Position numbers and translations under genes: made by a program. A stretch of 64,000 nt of DNA from positions 558,001 through 622,000 of the forward strand of contig JAQOTA010000046.1 in assembly GCA_029532415.1 (NCBI GenBank). The letters are read 5' to 3'. The notes under the pieces are model-generated. The model made no database searches. It was not told the origin of the DNA and saw only the letters and a program-made list of their open reading frames with translations. The stretch is from Marasmius tenuissimus (Eukaryota > Basidiomycota > Agaricomycetes > Agaricales > Marasmiaceae). This document shows positions 34,181 through 45,741 of this stretch, piece by piece (position 1 is the stretch's first letter; the number at the start of each line of letters is the position of its first letter).

Positions 34181-34935
34181 AGGTTATCGGGAGCTATACC
34201 GTTTGCATGTAGACTCTGGCGCAGTGCTTAAGCACAAACCCCCACAGGGATGATCCTCCATTACCCTATTTCGCCAACGCGCCTCCTGTATATACGGAAA
34301 CTTCCACGTCACCGCCCATGTCAGTATATCCTCTCGCCCCTCCATCTCGGATTTCACCGTGTTGTAGGACTCTGATGTTACCTCTCCCAAGCTGGTTGTG
34401 AATGTTCTAATGATACCACTGAGTCACGCGTGAGTACAAATGAAAACCAGAATTTTCCCTATCTCTTTAAACTTGCAGTATGTTAACTAGATGTACTCTA
34501 GACTTGCCCAGAGCACGCCTGTGTTCATGGGTACCTCTACGTCGACATCTGATGTAGATCTCATTACCTCGATGACCATGTCTAGCCGAGTTGTAGCCAA
34601 GTAAGGCTTGTTTCCATGATAGCAAGACACAATTTTGAGGGTCAACAAGGTGAGAAATCTCAACTCGGAGAAGGTAATCGGGAGTTCATTCCCGAAAAGG
34701 ATGTCAAGATGCAAGTCGACGAGACGATATCCCGACTGAACGATGAGACTATGGAAGGGCAGACTAGCCTTGAAAACTTCAGCATGATTGGAATGGAGAT
34801 CGATATCAGTGAAAAGACACAAATGAGTGAGTGAGGGGTGGATATGGAGCTGAACATTTCATGCATGACAGAGATTGTAGGGCCATGTATAGCTAGGCTA
34901 AGTCTCTGGAGGAGCAACCAAGTGTATGGCAACAA
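34181..34935 (-). pseudogene. Decayed copy of gene G plus a 111-codon frame
   Basis: Matches 18,770-19,130 (shared TSLGEVTSESYN and AIHGPTIS-coding stretches) but with a stop where 18.9 kb has TRAQLN and with frame changes after SEMEG. A minus-strand frame at 34,487-34,822 (RLVDLHLDILFGNELPITFS, ELRFLTLLTLKIV) has the look of leucine-rich-repeat F-box-type fungal proteins, but no F-box is seen. The homology to the 19-kb unit ends abruptly near 34,935. Confidence 0.4.
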
Positions 34936-35221
34936 AAGGCTTTGGGAGGACCCCCCGATAATAGGTGGGTAGGCCGAATCCGAAAATCGGGCCTTTTTGG
35001 CCTGGATAGGTGGATGCCAAAATTTCCTTTTATAGTAATTGGTAGGTAGATTCTACTTGATTCTGCTCCGACCTTGACCCTATAAACACACAATAGGTGG
35101 ATAACAGGATCTGACCTCTGTAAAGTGTTGCAGAACTGGTGATATTCACAAAGATCGATTCCCAAACTTCCTACAGATGTAATCCATTCAAATAAAGCCC
35201 CGTTCCATTACATCTAGATAC

Positions 35222-37436
35222 CTACTCCTCGAGTACATCGTCTCTTACCGGCACTTGAGTAGAATTTGCCTTCTTCTTATGCTTCTGAATCTCTTTCGCT
35301 GCCTGTACAATCCTTTCCTTTGAGCTGAAGATCAGCAAGAAAACCTCGCTGTAGGACTGGGGTGTGAGTTCAATAGTACCACTATTCTTCAATTGGCGAA
35401 TGATATCCTTTGGAATCAAATGCAGGATGCAGGTGGATGGCAAGTGACCAAAATGAGGAACCCCAGTGTTTGCGAGTGGGCCATAGCTTGCCCTGAATTG
35501 ACGGGAGCCATCCTGAACTTGTTTCCAGAGTTGAACAGAAACGTACAAGGGAGCACCGATGTTAGCCGACTCTGAGACCCATCCATGCTTCCCACTGCTT
35601 CCCGCCTCTTTTTCGTATATTGTGATCACTAGAATTGAAAGGATATCCATTAAGAACTAATATAAAGTGGATCAGAATGAGGCATGAATACCTTGTCCAA
35701 TAAGTACATCATTGCCAACGAGCACAACCACGTAGGACGGCGAGCTCAACCTTGAGATAAGGCCGATCTTTGCAGTTGCCAAGTCATTTGCAAGCGGAAG
35801 ACCCTGAAACTCTTCACGCCGCCGTTGAACAGCCTGTGGAAGCATCAGCACCACCGAATAGAAAAATATCAAGACCTAATGACATACTGTTGTAGTGTGA
35901 CCTTGCACTGTCACCGTTGCATTAGCTGAATTCCCTGTCAATGCTTGGGAGCCTTTTGACCCGGCGGCAACTTTTTCCCAACACTCGCAACGATCAAGGC
36001 CTGTGCTAGATCCTTGATCTGAGCAGTGAAGTTGGACAGAGTCATGATCTTCTGAACCAGTTGTTGCGGTTCCGATATCATTTCTGTTGGGCTATCATTT
36101 CGCTGTCTATCCCGTAGCCTGACACTCTGAGCACATTCCAAACTCTGATGGGACTACCGGGTCTGTGCTAAGATGGTAAGATCTGGATTGAGGGCATTGA
36201 GGAAGCCATCGGCATTTGAGTCATGCTCCGGGGTCTGCTCAATAACATGGGGAGTGGCGAGATTTTGAGCTTGAACAGCGTCGAGAAGATTTGAAACCTA
36301 TTCGGCAGCTCGAGGCCCAAGGTTTGCTATGCTGTTCAATACGGCCATGACATGGGTACAAAGAAGGGCCAATGTCTCCGGGTCCTCATCTGGTAGAGAT
36401 GTTCTGCAGCAAAACAGGCAATATTGTATCAGTGATCGTGTTGCGGCATTATAGGCAATAGAAATAGTTCAGAACTCACATATTCTCGAGGTTGTTCAAG
36501 TCCAAAGATGCGGCAGCAAATGTATACTTGTCAATCTGTTGATCAACGGCCATGGGAAAGCTGATGTCAGTTGAGCTAATGGCGTTGATTGCAAGTTGGA
36601 GCTCTTCCCTATTAGAGACGTCGGTTTTTATCTCAGTTTCGTCGTTTGCTAAGTCATTTTTGATAAGATAGCAGAGGAGGATGCCAGAGATTCATCGGTC
36701 GGGGAGTATCTGAGCAGTTCCCAAAGCAAGACCACCTCTTCATACACCGCCCTTGAGGCTGAGACCAGTTCTTCATTGGTTGGGAACTGTCCGAGATTGA
36801 CAAATGAGGCTTCCCCTGGCGAGAAATAGGTGTGGCATATCCTGCTGCTCTCCGGCGGAATTCCGATGCCTTAATATCTCGCCTCGCATAAGCCGCTTGG
36901 AGCTTGATTGCAATCTTTGGGACGAGGTGTAGAACATCCAGCATTGTGAAGTCGGGGACTAGCTGGTGCATGAACCCAAAACAGTGTTAAAACATCTTGG
37001 TACCATGCATCCAAGGTAAAAGAGGGACATTATCGGCTGCCAAGTAGTCCCGATGAATGATTTGAAGGCTAAGTAAACCTTCGATGATGATATCAAGAAT
37101 GTTGTCAGCATCCCTGATCGGATATCGTGAATTAACATCTTCCAAAGTTCCTTGAAGAAATGCACCCGAAACACCATCTTTGCCCGTTTGACTCTGGTAT
37201 GCATCCACCATCTCACCAAGGACAAATAAGTAGATCAAGAGACTGAGATGGTCTGAGTAATGTTTGAGGATGTAATCTAAAGTTTTTGCAGAGAAGAGTC
37301 GGGCTGCCGCACGATCGTCTTGTCTATCCGATTTCTCAACATCTCTGGGGAAAAGCGGCGAGTCTCCGGTATGTAAAGCAACTTTCCTAACTTGTTCATA
37401 GCATATTACATGCCGTCCAAGAATGAGAAGCCTCAA
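35222..37436 (-). pseudogene. Degraded gene H of a transposon-like Agaricomycete family
   Basis: Minus strand. Exon near 36,987-37,436 reads LIYLFVLGEMVDAYQSQT ... LQIIHRDYL ... PLLPWMHGT, then an in-frame TAA (36,987-36,989) where relatives, as I remember them, have Glu. Next is HCFGFMHQLVPDFTML and KIAIKLQAAY. A frame change near 36,815 precedes NLGQFPTNEELVSASRA and VVLLWELLRYSP. The last exon (35,222-35,629), joined to one ending at 35,692, gives VVLVGNDVLIGQVITIYEKE and SGKHGWVSESANIGAPLYVS. The sequence recalls a large uncharacterised fungal family often found in repeats; family name not verifiable here. Two disabling changes make it a pseudogene. Confidence 0.55.
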
Positions 37437-38292
37437 ACACTACTGTGATGCAGCGGATACTAAAATACTCAAAAAAGGGACACACCATGCTCTAGCCAGA
37501 GGGCAGTATTCAAGTGCCACAGGCTCAGACAAGCAAGTAGCTCATCAGACCGAATGTGGAGTTTTGACATGTCTGTGGAATACACTATCTGCAAGGCCTC
37601 GCACAACAGTGCCTCCCTCATCAGACAGGCTTACAGAAGAGTCCAGACCGGTAACCAACCCAATTGTCATTAGGGGAGTTCCAATTTCCTCTCTTTCCCG
37701 CTCGCTTTCCCACTGCCTTCCGGTCTGCCTTCCCATCTGCTTTCGTGGTTTTTACTCACAAATAACGTGAGAACAGGGCACAGAATAGCAAGCAAACAAT
37801 AAATCCACCATTCATTTGCACTCAAATATGTATGATCTTTGTGATAAAGAGTCTTGAAGGTCCCAGGATGCGCTCTGAGAAACAAAAAAAAAAAAAAAAA
37901 CATGATTTTGGCCAGAGTAGATGGGAAAGCAAACAGTAAAGCAGCTGGAAAGCGAGGGCAGAAACAGAACTTTGAACTCCCCCAATGGCATTGATTCCGG
38001 AATCAAATCTGTTTTATCTTTGTGTGGCCCGTAGTCTGGTTTGGAAGCAGCAATCCAGAGCAGCACTCCAGGAGTCATGATTGATAAGAGAAATAAACAG
38101 ACAAGTTCATGCATAAATACAAGTTAATCAAACATGGTCAGAGTTGCAATCAAATTTTTGCTCACATTCCTAGAGTCCAAGGCATGTCTCATGGCTCTAA
38201 AACCGAAACCTTTTGAACTGGCTCCCCCCTCCACATCCCATATAAGTTATCAGAGAGAAGTGTCTCTTTCCCTTGCACTTCCTTGTTTTCAT
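37437..38292. other. No gene; AT/TG-rich insert with A(18) run
   Basis: Contains an 18-nt A run at about 37,884-37,901 and CT-rich stretches near 37,690-37,740. From about 38,100 rightward it matches the 3' flank of the 7TM copies (compare 42,700). No gene seen. Confidence 0.45.
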
Positions 38293-39910
38293 CTAGTGTT
38301 CCCAGTGACTTTCTGTATCCTCAGAATCTTGTGGGCAGATATCCATGACACTATGTGTGCTTGGCTGCCCATAAGTTGCCTTGTAATCTCTTATGATAGT
38401 CTCTTTGAATGACTTCTCATCATTTATGGCAATCCCAAGTGATACACGGACAATGATCAAAGTTGATGCAATACCCTGAGATTAGTGTTAGTTGCTGAGG
38501 TGACCATATATCTTGAATGGCAACAAACCATGATGGTTGTAAGTGAGTCCCACATGGTAGCAGCCACCAAAGACCAAGTCCATTGCCCTGATGAGTAGGG
38601 GTGTGCAGATTTGGTATGTGCCCAGACGTTTGTCAGTGCACAAGCACTGAAAATGATGAGTGCAATAGGGTAGATCAGTCCTGACTCCAACCTAGTGGAT
38701 GCAAGGAAAGTGCAGGAATGCAATCAGCAAGTTGGGGATTCAGTTCCTGGCAATATGTGGGCAACTTACGTTGCTGAGAGAACAGTTCTATACAACATAG
38801 GCACAGTTGCTCGAAAGGGAAGGTGTTTTCCTACTTGGTAGCCAATATAGAAGGTCCTCCCAGCTACATTGTGATGTATAGAGATAAGTCAGAAAAAGGT
38901 ACCCCGTGTATGAGCACAGCACTCACCAATCAAACTTGTCAGGATGATGTTGCTCACAAGAGCACAAATGGAGAAGTATACTAGCGGGAGCCTGATTTTA
39001 AATGCAGAGTCTGCACCTCCAACACCCATCTGGACACATCCATATACTGAAGTAGCAAATACAAGCACATACTTGTTATCCTCTTGAAGTAGAGACCATC
39101 ATTATAGAGCTTACTGTTAGCCATGGCAGCGACAATGCAAGGGAAAATCATAACACAGAGTTTGGTGCGTCCCCATATATGATAAAACCGCCATAGCTAC
39201 AATCAAGTTAGTTAGCCCCTGAATTGCACACATTGATACCTGGTCACTCACAAGTAGGGAGTCTGTCAGGATGCTTGAGAAAGGATTTCATGGTAAGCAA
39301 CTACAATTAGAAAAGATGTGAGACTGCTTCTTACTTTGCAACACTTGTGATCATTTGCAGGCCCAACCGCAGTTTACCAGCAGACCTAGTGGTAGCAAGG
39401 CACTAGTGAGAAACAAAGAAGTGGTGGGTTCATAAAACCCCACTGCACTCACAAGTGAGGCTCCTTGAGACCATTGTGAATGTTATTAAGATGCATGTGG
39501 GTTGATGGAAGGTTGTGTGTGTATCCTAGCAAGGTGGTCTCGGTGTTTGTTGTATAGAGTGCAAGCTTCATTGCAACCTCAACAGTAGCAGCAATATATA
39601 GTGCTGTGATCAACATAACGTGTACCCAGTAGCGATTCTGTTTGTGTGTGGCAAGGATATAAATGCAGAGGGTGTAGAGAACAGTGTAGACTCCTATGAA
39701 AACTGTTTTTCAGATATGCCAAGCATCAGCAACATTACTCTTGGGAACTGTGCTCACCATACAGGAATAGACCAACCTGTCAAGTGGAAAAGGAAATTTT
39801 TAGTCTAGACAATCAGCCTTCAGAGCCAAGCTCACACTCACACCAATCTTGACAGACGGCACTGAGATAATCTCAAAGCAGTCACGCGGGTCCCTCGAGA
39901 GGCACCTCAT
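38293..39910 (-). CDS. Seven-transmembrane membrane protein, copy C (347 aa, 10 exons, CpG-poor)
   Basis: Exons: 39842-39910, 39758-39776 (19 nt), 39453-39693, 39335-39385, 39252-39273, 39115-39196, 38927-39046, 38770-38863, 38529-38691, 38293-38475; 1,044 nt, open throughout. Same helices as copies B and D (VGLFLYGVYTVLYTLCIYIL, LGLQMITSVA, ISICALVSNIILTSLI-type, SGLIYPIALIIFSAC, WDSLTTIM...STLIIVRVSLG). The tail is shorter, ending near DTESHWEH. Many positions that are CG in B or D are TG or CA here (GTTTGTGTGTGGC versus GTTTGCGCGTGGC), yet no stop and no splice site is lost. Confidence 0.82.
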
Positions 39911-41560
39911 GACAGGGAAATGTACAGGGAATTGGGAAAGCTGGGGATTGGCCTCAACAAGGGAGATATATCTTGTTATAAATATATATTCTGATCCAGT
40001 GTCACTTGTAAACTGTAGGTGCCAACCTCTGATGAGGTTGTCCCAACTGAATGTGGAAGGGGGAACATCAGATCTCAGGATTACATTCTTTTGAGAACTC
40101 TCAAATGATGATGGCCACAAGATAACACCATTGACTCAAATGAGATTGCCACCACTCAACTCAGCCACAGAACAAAATTGATAGTTGCTTTTCACAACTA
40201 TTAATAGTTTGATGGTTTTCTTGAGCAGAGACATCAGTAGAGCCAGCTAGAAAGTTGAGCAATATCCAAAACTACAGCCAAATTGCCTGAGACCTCACAA
40301 TCAGTGGCATCTGTGATGATCAGGGCATGAACAAAAAGTATTTTGATGTTGTGATCATCCTTGGTCAGACTCATAGCTACAGTTGTTGACTAAGGGCCTG
40401 TTTGGGAAAAAGTATTGTAGTATTTTCTTATTTGGAATGAGAACTTCAATGGTGAACTTTTCGACAAGGCGGGTTGGCTGGATAGATGCCGGAAATCACT
40501 CCATGACATCATAGGATGGCTGGTGCCAGTTGTTGTGGTGATCCCTTGAAAACTCAGTTCCAATGACATCAGATTTTCCGGCCTGCTGGAGCACCGCAAA
40601 CTTCCTCTTATCCCGAATCGACGAGTGAACCGTGAGGTTCAACTCCCGCTATATTCACTCAAGAACTCTGAATCCTCGAATGCAGATAGTGACGCAACAG
40701 CACATCAGCCTGTGAGCTCGAATAAATATCCTTCAATTCGATGCCGCCATTCGAATCTGCAGAACAATATCGATGGCGGCCTTCACACTTGTTGACACGG
40801 CTTGTTGGAAGCATAACTTGAGACTCGAATTGTTCATACAAGCAGAGGCATTGGTACCGCAAGCGGGGAAGTTGATTGATATCAGATCATCCACAAGCCA
40901 CAGTTTGATCGTTTGGGACGTTGCAATTAGTGGCGTCTTTGATGTTGTAATCACCTTTCCTCATAGCCACGGTCGTTATCGGGAGCTCAGAGAGTAACGC
41001 GCAACCAACCAGTGTTTTGATCGGAACATTGAGATGGAGGCACCGAAGAGTGCAGGACTTGCCCTTGTAACGATCACCCTTTCCTCCCAAGAGCCGTGAC
41101 CGAGAATTCCCTCCTGATGGTCCTCTCCAAGACTTCTGCCACAATGAGATAGATGATTCCAATTAATCTAAGAAGAGATAGTCATGGATAGGTCAAGCTG
41201 CTGAATGGAAAAACTTGGGGTATGATGTTTTTGCGTATCATGACAGATGCAAACCGTCCGAGTCTATCAGCAAAGCAGTAATTTGAATGGAGTGAGATCC
41301 AGGATCGGGTATACCATGCGCTTGAAGTCATGAATGATTGAAAGTGTAATGGAGTGAATGGAACCCCAAGGGTTGAATTGAGAGCAGGAACGGGAACTCG
41401 GTGCAGATGATTTGATGGCTTGTACGAGCATAGACCTCAATTGAGCAAGCCAGCTAGGGAATTTATCGACGTCAGATCATCCAAAAGGCACAGTGACACT
41501 CTGCTGCCCGGACGTTGCGTTCGGTGACTTCCTCAAAAATCAGGGCACAAAAAGCTACTC
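39911..41560. other. No gene recognised
   Basis: Bases 39,911-40,150 are the CpG-poor upstream region of 7TM copy C. From 40,440 CG content returns to normal. Bases 40,600-41,550 hold short frames on both strands with no recognisable content; ACAATATCGATGGCGGC and similar runs do not recur elsewhere in the window that I can see. Confidence 0.4.
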
Positions 41561-42870
41561 ATGAGACAATCTTATCAGATGTCGAACTCGTGCATCCCCA
41601 GAATTGACCCCAGAACCTTCACGACTACTCGTGATCAATTCGACCGTCAAGTCGTACAGTGACATAGGTGACGGGTCGAGTGTAATCCTTCCCTGATGTC
41701 ATTCTAGTATAGTAGGCTGAACATAGACTCCGAGGCGAAAAAACAGTTGATTATGAACCGTATGATTTCGCTGTCCGTAGCAGTAAAAGTCCCATATATC
41801 CATCAACTTTGTTTGATTTGCGCGTAGAAATACCCTTACAGATAATCTCCGTAAGACCATACAAATTCTGTTTCGATGACCCATTCAGGTAAAAAGATGT
41901 AATCCACGAGTGTGAGGCACGAGGGTGTAGATATATGAGTAGGAACCACATCAGCGTAGAGCATAGCCATTGTCAAGACCATGGTTTCAATAGAGCCGGG
42001 TCTGGCTGATATAAACCGGTGAACTGCGAAAATTGAAGAGTGAGGTAGAGAAAGCCACGAAGAAAGGAGGGGGAAGTGCCATTTCTGCCAGTATATGTTG
42101 TTCTTCGTCTCCTGCACAAAGGCTAGGATTTCAATAGGCTGGGTCAATCGAGTGTACATACCGAGGGGCAGAGAGTTGAGAATACAAAGCTAGACCAAGC
42201 AGGCGACTGCAAACCGATGTGCGGCTGTTAGTGAGCTTCAATTGACGATCCAGGTATTATTTGGGAGTTGGGAGTTTTGCGGCCAGCATTGAATTGTCGA
42301 GTAGACCGTAGAGCTATGTATGAATCACCGGATTAGTGAGGGCAAAGCTTAGACGGGAGCATTAGGAGGTGGAAGATTGAGAGGTAAACGAATCTCGAGC
42401 ATAACAAGGCTAGGTTGAACGTTGTGGTTAATAAGACCCCTCGGTGGCCGTGGCTGAAGCAAAAGCCGAGTGGAATGACAATACACTCGGGGCCTGAGGG
42501 AAAAAGAACCGCAGTTCCGACCTGGATTCACAATGTATGATGAGCACGTCTCATTGCTTTTTGAAAGGAACTAACCGCTAAAAAGGTTCGATTCTCGGTC
42601 TCACAGCGCAATGAAGAAAACAACCCACTCATGGGGTGGTGAATGTGATCCACACTAATCGTGATGTGGTTGTCTTCCTTCTTATCACCTCGAGGTAACA
42701 ATTTTATCAGTGTTCGTGTATAAATACGAGCAAATCGAACATGGCCAGAACCATAATTGATTTTTTGCTCCCATCCCTATAGTCCAAGGCTCATCTCGCG
42801 GCCCTGAAAACCAAAACCTCCTGGACCGGCTCCACCTCCACACCCCATACAAGTTACTCAAGGAACGTGT
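41561..42870. repeat. Duplicated flank (partner of 4.39-5.5 kb)
   Basis: Colinear with 4,390-5,520 apart from an extra 200 bp near 41,860-42,030. Includes another AKAERND-type module at 42,455-42,590 with an early stop, as at 5.12 kb. It forms the 3' flank of 7TM copy D. No gene called. Confidence 0.6.
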
Positions 42871-42871
42871 C

Positions 42872-44468
42872 TCACCTACTCTTCTGCCCCTCCCTTTTCC
42901 CATTGAGTGTTTCCCCCGTACTTTCCGTATCCTCAGAATCTCGTCGGCGGATATCCACAACACTATGCAAACTTGGCTGCTCCAAAGTGGCCTCATATTC
43001 TTTGACAATAGTTTCTTTGAAAGATTTTTCGTCGTGTATGGCGATTCCAAGTGATACACGGACGATGATCATAGTTGACGCAATACCCTGATATGGATGT
43101 CAGTTTTATCTGAGGTAATAATGTATCTTGAATGGCAACACATACCATAATAGTTATAAGCGAGTCCCACACAGTGGCGGCTACTAAATCCCGGGTCAAA
43201 ACACCCGGTGAGGAGTAGTATGTGACGCCTTTTGCTGCTCGGATGTTGGCCAACACACAGGCAGAGCGAATGATGAGCGCGACAGGGTAGATCAGTCCTG
43301 ACTCCAACCTGGTACATGTAGAGAGAACGTGTAGGAACATGATCAGGAAGTTGTGGATTCAGTTCTTGACGATATGTGGGTGACCTACGTTGCTGAGAGA
43401 ACAGTTCTATACAACGTAGGAACAGTTGCTCGGACTGGAAGGTGTTTTCCTACTTGGTAGGCAATATAAAAGATTCTTCCAGCTATGCCGCATTGTATTG
43501 GGGAGTAAATGAGAGAAAAGCAGCCGGTGTATGAGCATAGTGCTTACCGATCAAACTGGTCAGGATAAGGTTGCTCACAAGAGCGCAAACAGAAAAGTGA
43601 ACCAGTGGTACTTTTCTGTCGGCAGGAACATTATTAATGGTGCTGCTCCAAGAATATGTCCGGACACCTCCGTATACTGAAGTAATAAACATAGGCCCAC
43701 GCGTTATTCTTTTGCAGTGCAGGCCAACGTGCAGGAGCTTACCATCAGCCGCAGCAACGATAATGCAAGGGAATATCATGACACGGGATTTAGTACGTCC
43801 CCATGTATGATAGAACCGCCATAGCTCCATTCATGTTAGTTAACCCTCGGGTTTTGGACTTCAAGATCACTCACAAGTAGGGTGTCTGTCAGGATGCTTG
43901 AGAAAAGAGTGCATAGTAAGCGACTTTTGGGGCAAGGTGTGAGACTGCTTCTTACTTTGCAATACTCGTCATCATTTGCACGCCCAATCGCAAATTTTGG
44001 ACAGTTATTGTCCTATTAAGCCGCTAGTGAGAAACATCATGGAACCAGCGGGCCAGCCTGCACTCACGTGTAGTCCGAGTAGTTTACCAAGTTATTCTGG
44101 GCATCCATTGTATAGAGCACGAGCTTCATTCCGACCTCAACGGTAGCAGCAATGTATAACGCTGTGATCAACACGACGTGTACCCAGTGGCGATTCCGTT
44201 TGCGCGTGGCAAGGATATAGATGCAGAGGATGTAGAGAACGGTATAGACCCCTATGAAATCAGATATCAGATACACCAAGCGTCAACGATGTGATTCTTG
44301 GGAAGTCTGCTCACCATACAAAAATAGGCCAACCTATTGAGCAGAAATACATAATGTTTAGTTAAGACAATCAACTTTCAGGCCCAAGCTCAGACTCACA
44401 CCGGTCTTGACAACCGGTACTGAGGCAACGTTGAAGCAGTTCTCCCCGCGGTGTGAGGAGCAGTACAT
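42872..44468 (-). CDS. Seven-transmembrane membrane protein, copy D (344 aa, 10 exons)
   Basis: Exons: 44400-44468, 44315-44333 (19 nt), 44068-44251, 43956-44012, 43875-43896, 43743-43824, 43548-43676, 43389-43482, 43146-43308, 42872-43087; 1,035 nt, open throughout with every phase matching. Start ATG at 44,468 gives a short N-terminus (MYCSSHRGENCFN) with two Cys. Helices: VKTGVGLFLYGVYTVLYI, ITALYIAATVEVGMKLVL, LRLGVQMMTSIA, VMIFPCIIVAAA, HFSVCALVSNLILTSLI, SGLIYPVALIIRSACVLA, and WDSLITIM...STMIIVRVSLG. The cytosolic tail of about 55 residues is Glu/Ser/Arg-rich. This is the cleanest copy and the reference for the family here. Upstream in-frame codons reach 44,606, so a longer N-terminus cannot be excluded. 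Confidence 0.85.
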
Positions 44469-45740
44469 GGTGGGGAAACGGCCAGGTAGTCGGGAAAGCA
44501 AGGGATTGATCGAAGCAAGATAGATACGGCTTGATATTTCTATGGCTCTTTTGAGCTGCAGATGCAAACCTCTCATGCGGTTGTCCTGACTGATCGAACA
44601 AATCACCTACATAGATCTGAGAATCCTCAAATAAGGAGGGTACACGTCAACCCCGTCAAGTCCGAAATGATTGTTCAACTCGATGTATTGATGGTTATTA
44701 CGAGTCAACGCATGCGCTGGGGGGTTGATTGATATCGAATCATCCGGAAGATACGGCGTTGGGCAGGCGATATCACTCGGCCCCCCTTTCGAAATTCGAA
44801 GGCATCTTTGTCGAGGTGCCGCCTTTCGTCCTTCATAACATCATTCGCCCAGGCCTCGCTTCATAGGAATATCCAGAGCGGGGGCCCAGTGTACCACCTT
44901 CCTCTCAATTCTTGATTCTTGAGGAATTTTAACTACTCCCAATGCACGGATAACTGTCAGAGGTTTATACTGATTTTTGACATTGGTTAGGGGTATAAGG
45001 CAGATAATTGACGAAGGCACTGATGTCTATCATTGGCCACTACCAGTGTTGCCCGGCCATTCATGATCATACTCGATGAGCTATAGTCTATTCAATTTTA
45101 CTACGTGTACGACTTACTAGATTGAAAAATACGGTACTCAAGCCATCCACAAGTTTTATTAAGAATGTTTTTTTCAGAACTTTTTGGCCGTGTTTTGGAC
45201 CTTGACCCCAATATACAGGTGTTAATTGATGGATATAATATTTCCGATTAGTAATTTTTTACTTGGAAATACACGAGGTGGAATTGGGCGGCAGGGCACC
45301 CGAGCGAGGACAACACGACAAAGCGCCGCCCTATCGCCTTTTGAGAAGAACTCCGCCGTCCTGCATAACACTGCGACGAAATGGCTTGGGACGCCACAAT
45401 CAGTAGCATTTTTGGGCCGAGCACAAGGCATTGAGATGAAGTGTCGTGATTGTCGTTTCTCGTAGCTACAGCCGTCGCTATAAGGCACAGAGAATTCAGC
45501 CCACGAGCACTTCGTGGGATTAAGATAATGGTACGCAAAGGTGCGGGACTCTTGCTTGGGGTTACAACCACCCCTTTCTCTTGACCACCTTGATCAAGAA
45601 TTACGTTCTTCCCGTGTTTCCCTTCGGAACAACCCTCTGACACTCAGATAAACACAATCAGCTCTGATAGAAAAAGGAGGTTGATCGGGACGCAGGGAGA
45701 GCTAAAGTCCGTTGTTCGGGAGGAATCTATCGTGTTGACA
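44469..45740. repeat. Duplicated upstream region (partner of 7.2-9.05 kb, lacking both TIR elements)
   Basis: Colinear with 7,213-9,050 but without the inserts at 7,847-8,235 and 8,726-8,979, so it preserves two empty sites. No gene is shared as an open frame by both copies. Confidence 0.7.
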
Positions 45741-45741
45741 G

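Noticed and set aside
34487..34822. Functional F-box/LRR gene
   Set aside because: Only one leucine-rich-like stretch, no F-box, and the adjacent partner of gene G carries a stop, so I left it within a pseudogene call.
37884..37901. A(18) run as the tail of a retrogene or SINE
   Set aside because: No coding or tRNA/7SL-like sequence precedes it on either strand and no target duplication was found.
42872..44468. STE3-type pheromone receptor of a mating-type locus
   Set aside because: Seven helices are present but I see none of the sequence features I associate with STE3 receptors, no pheromone precursor (CAAX) gene next to it, and several tandem copies on one strand.
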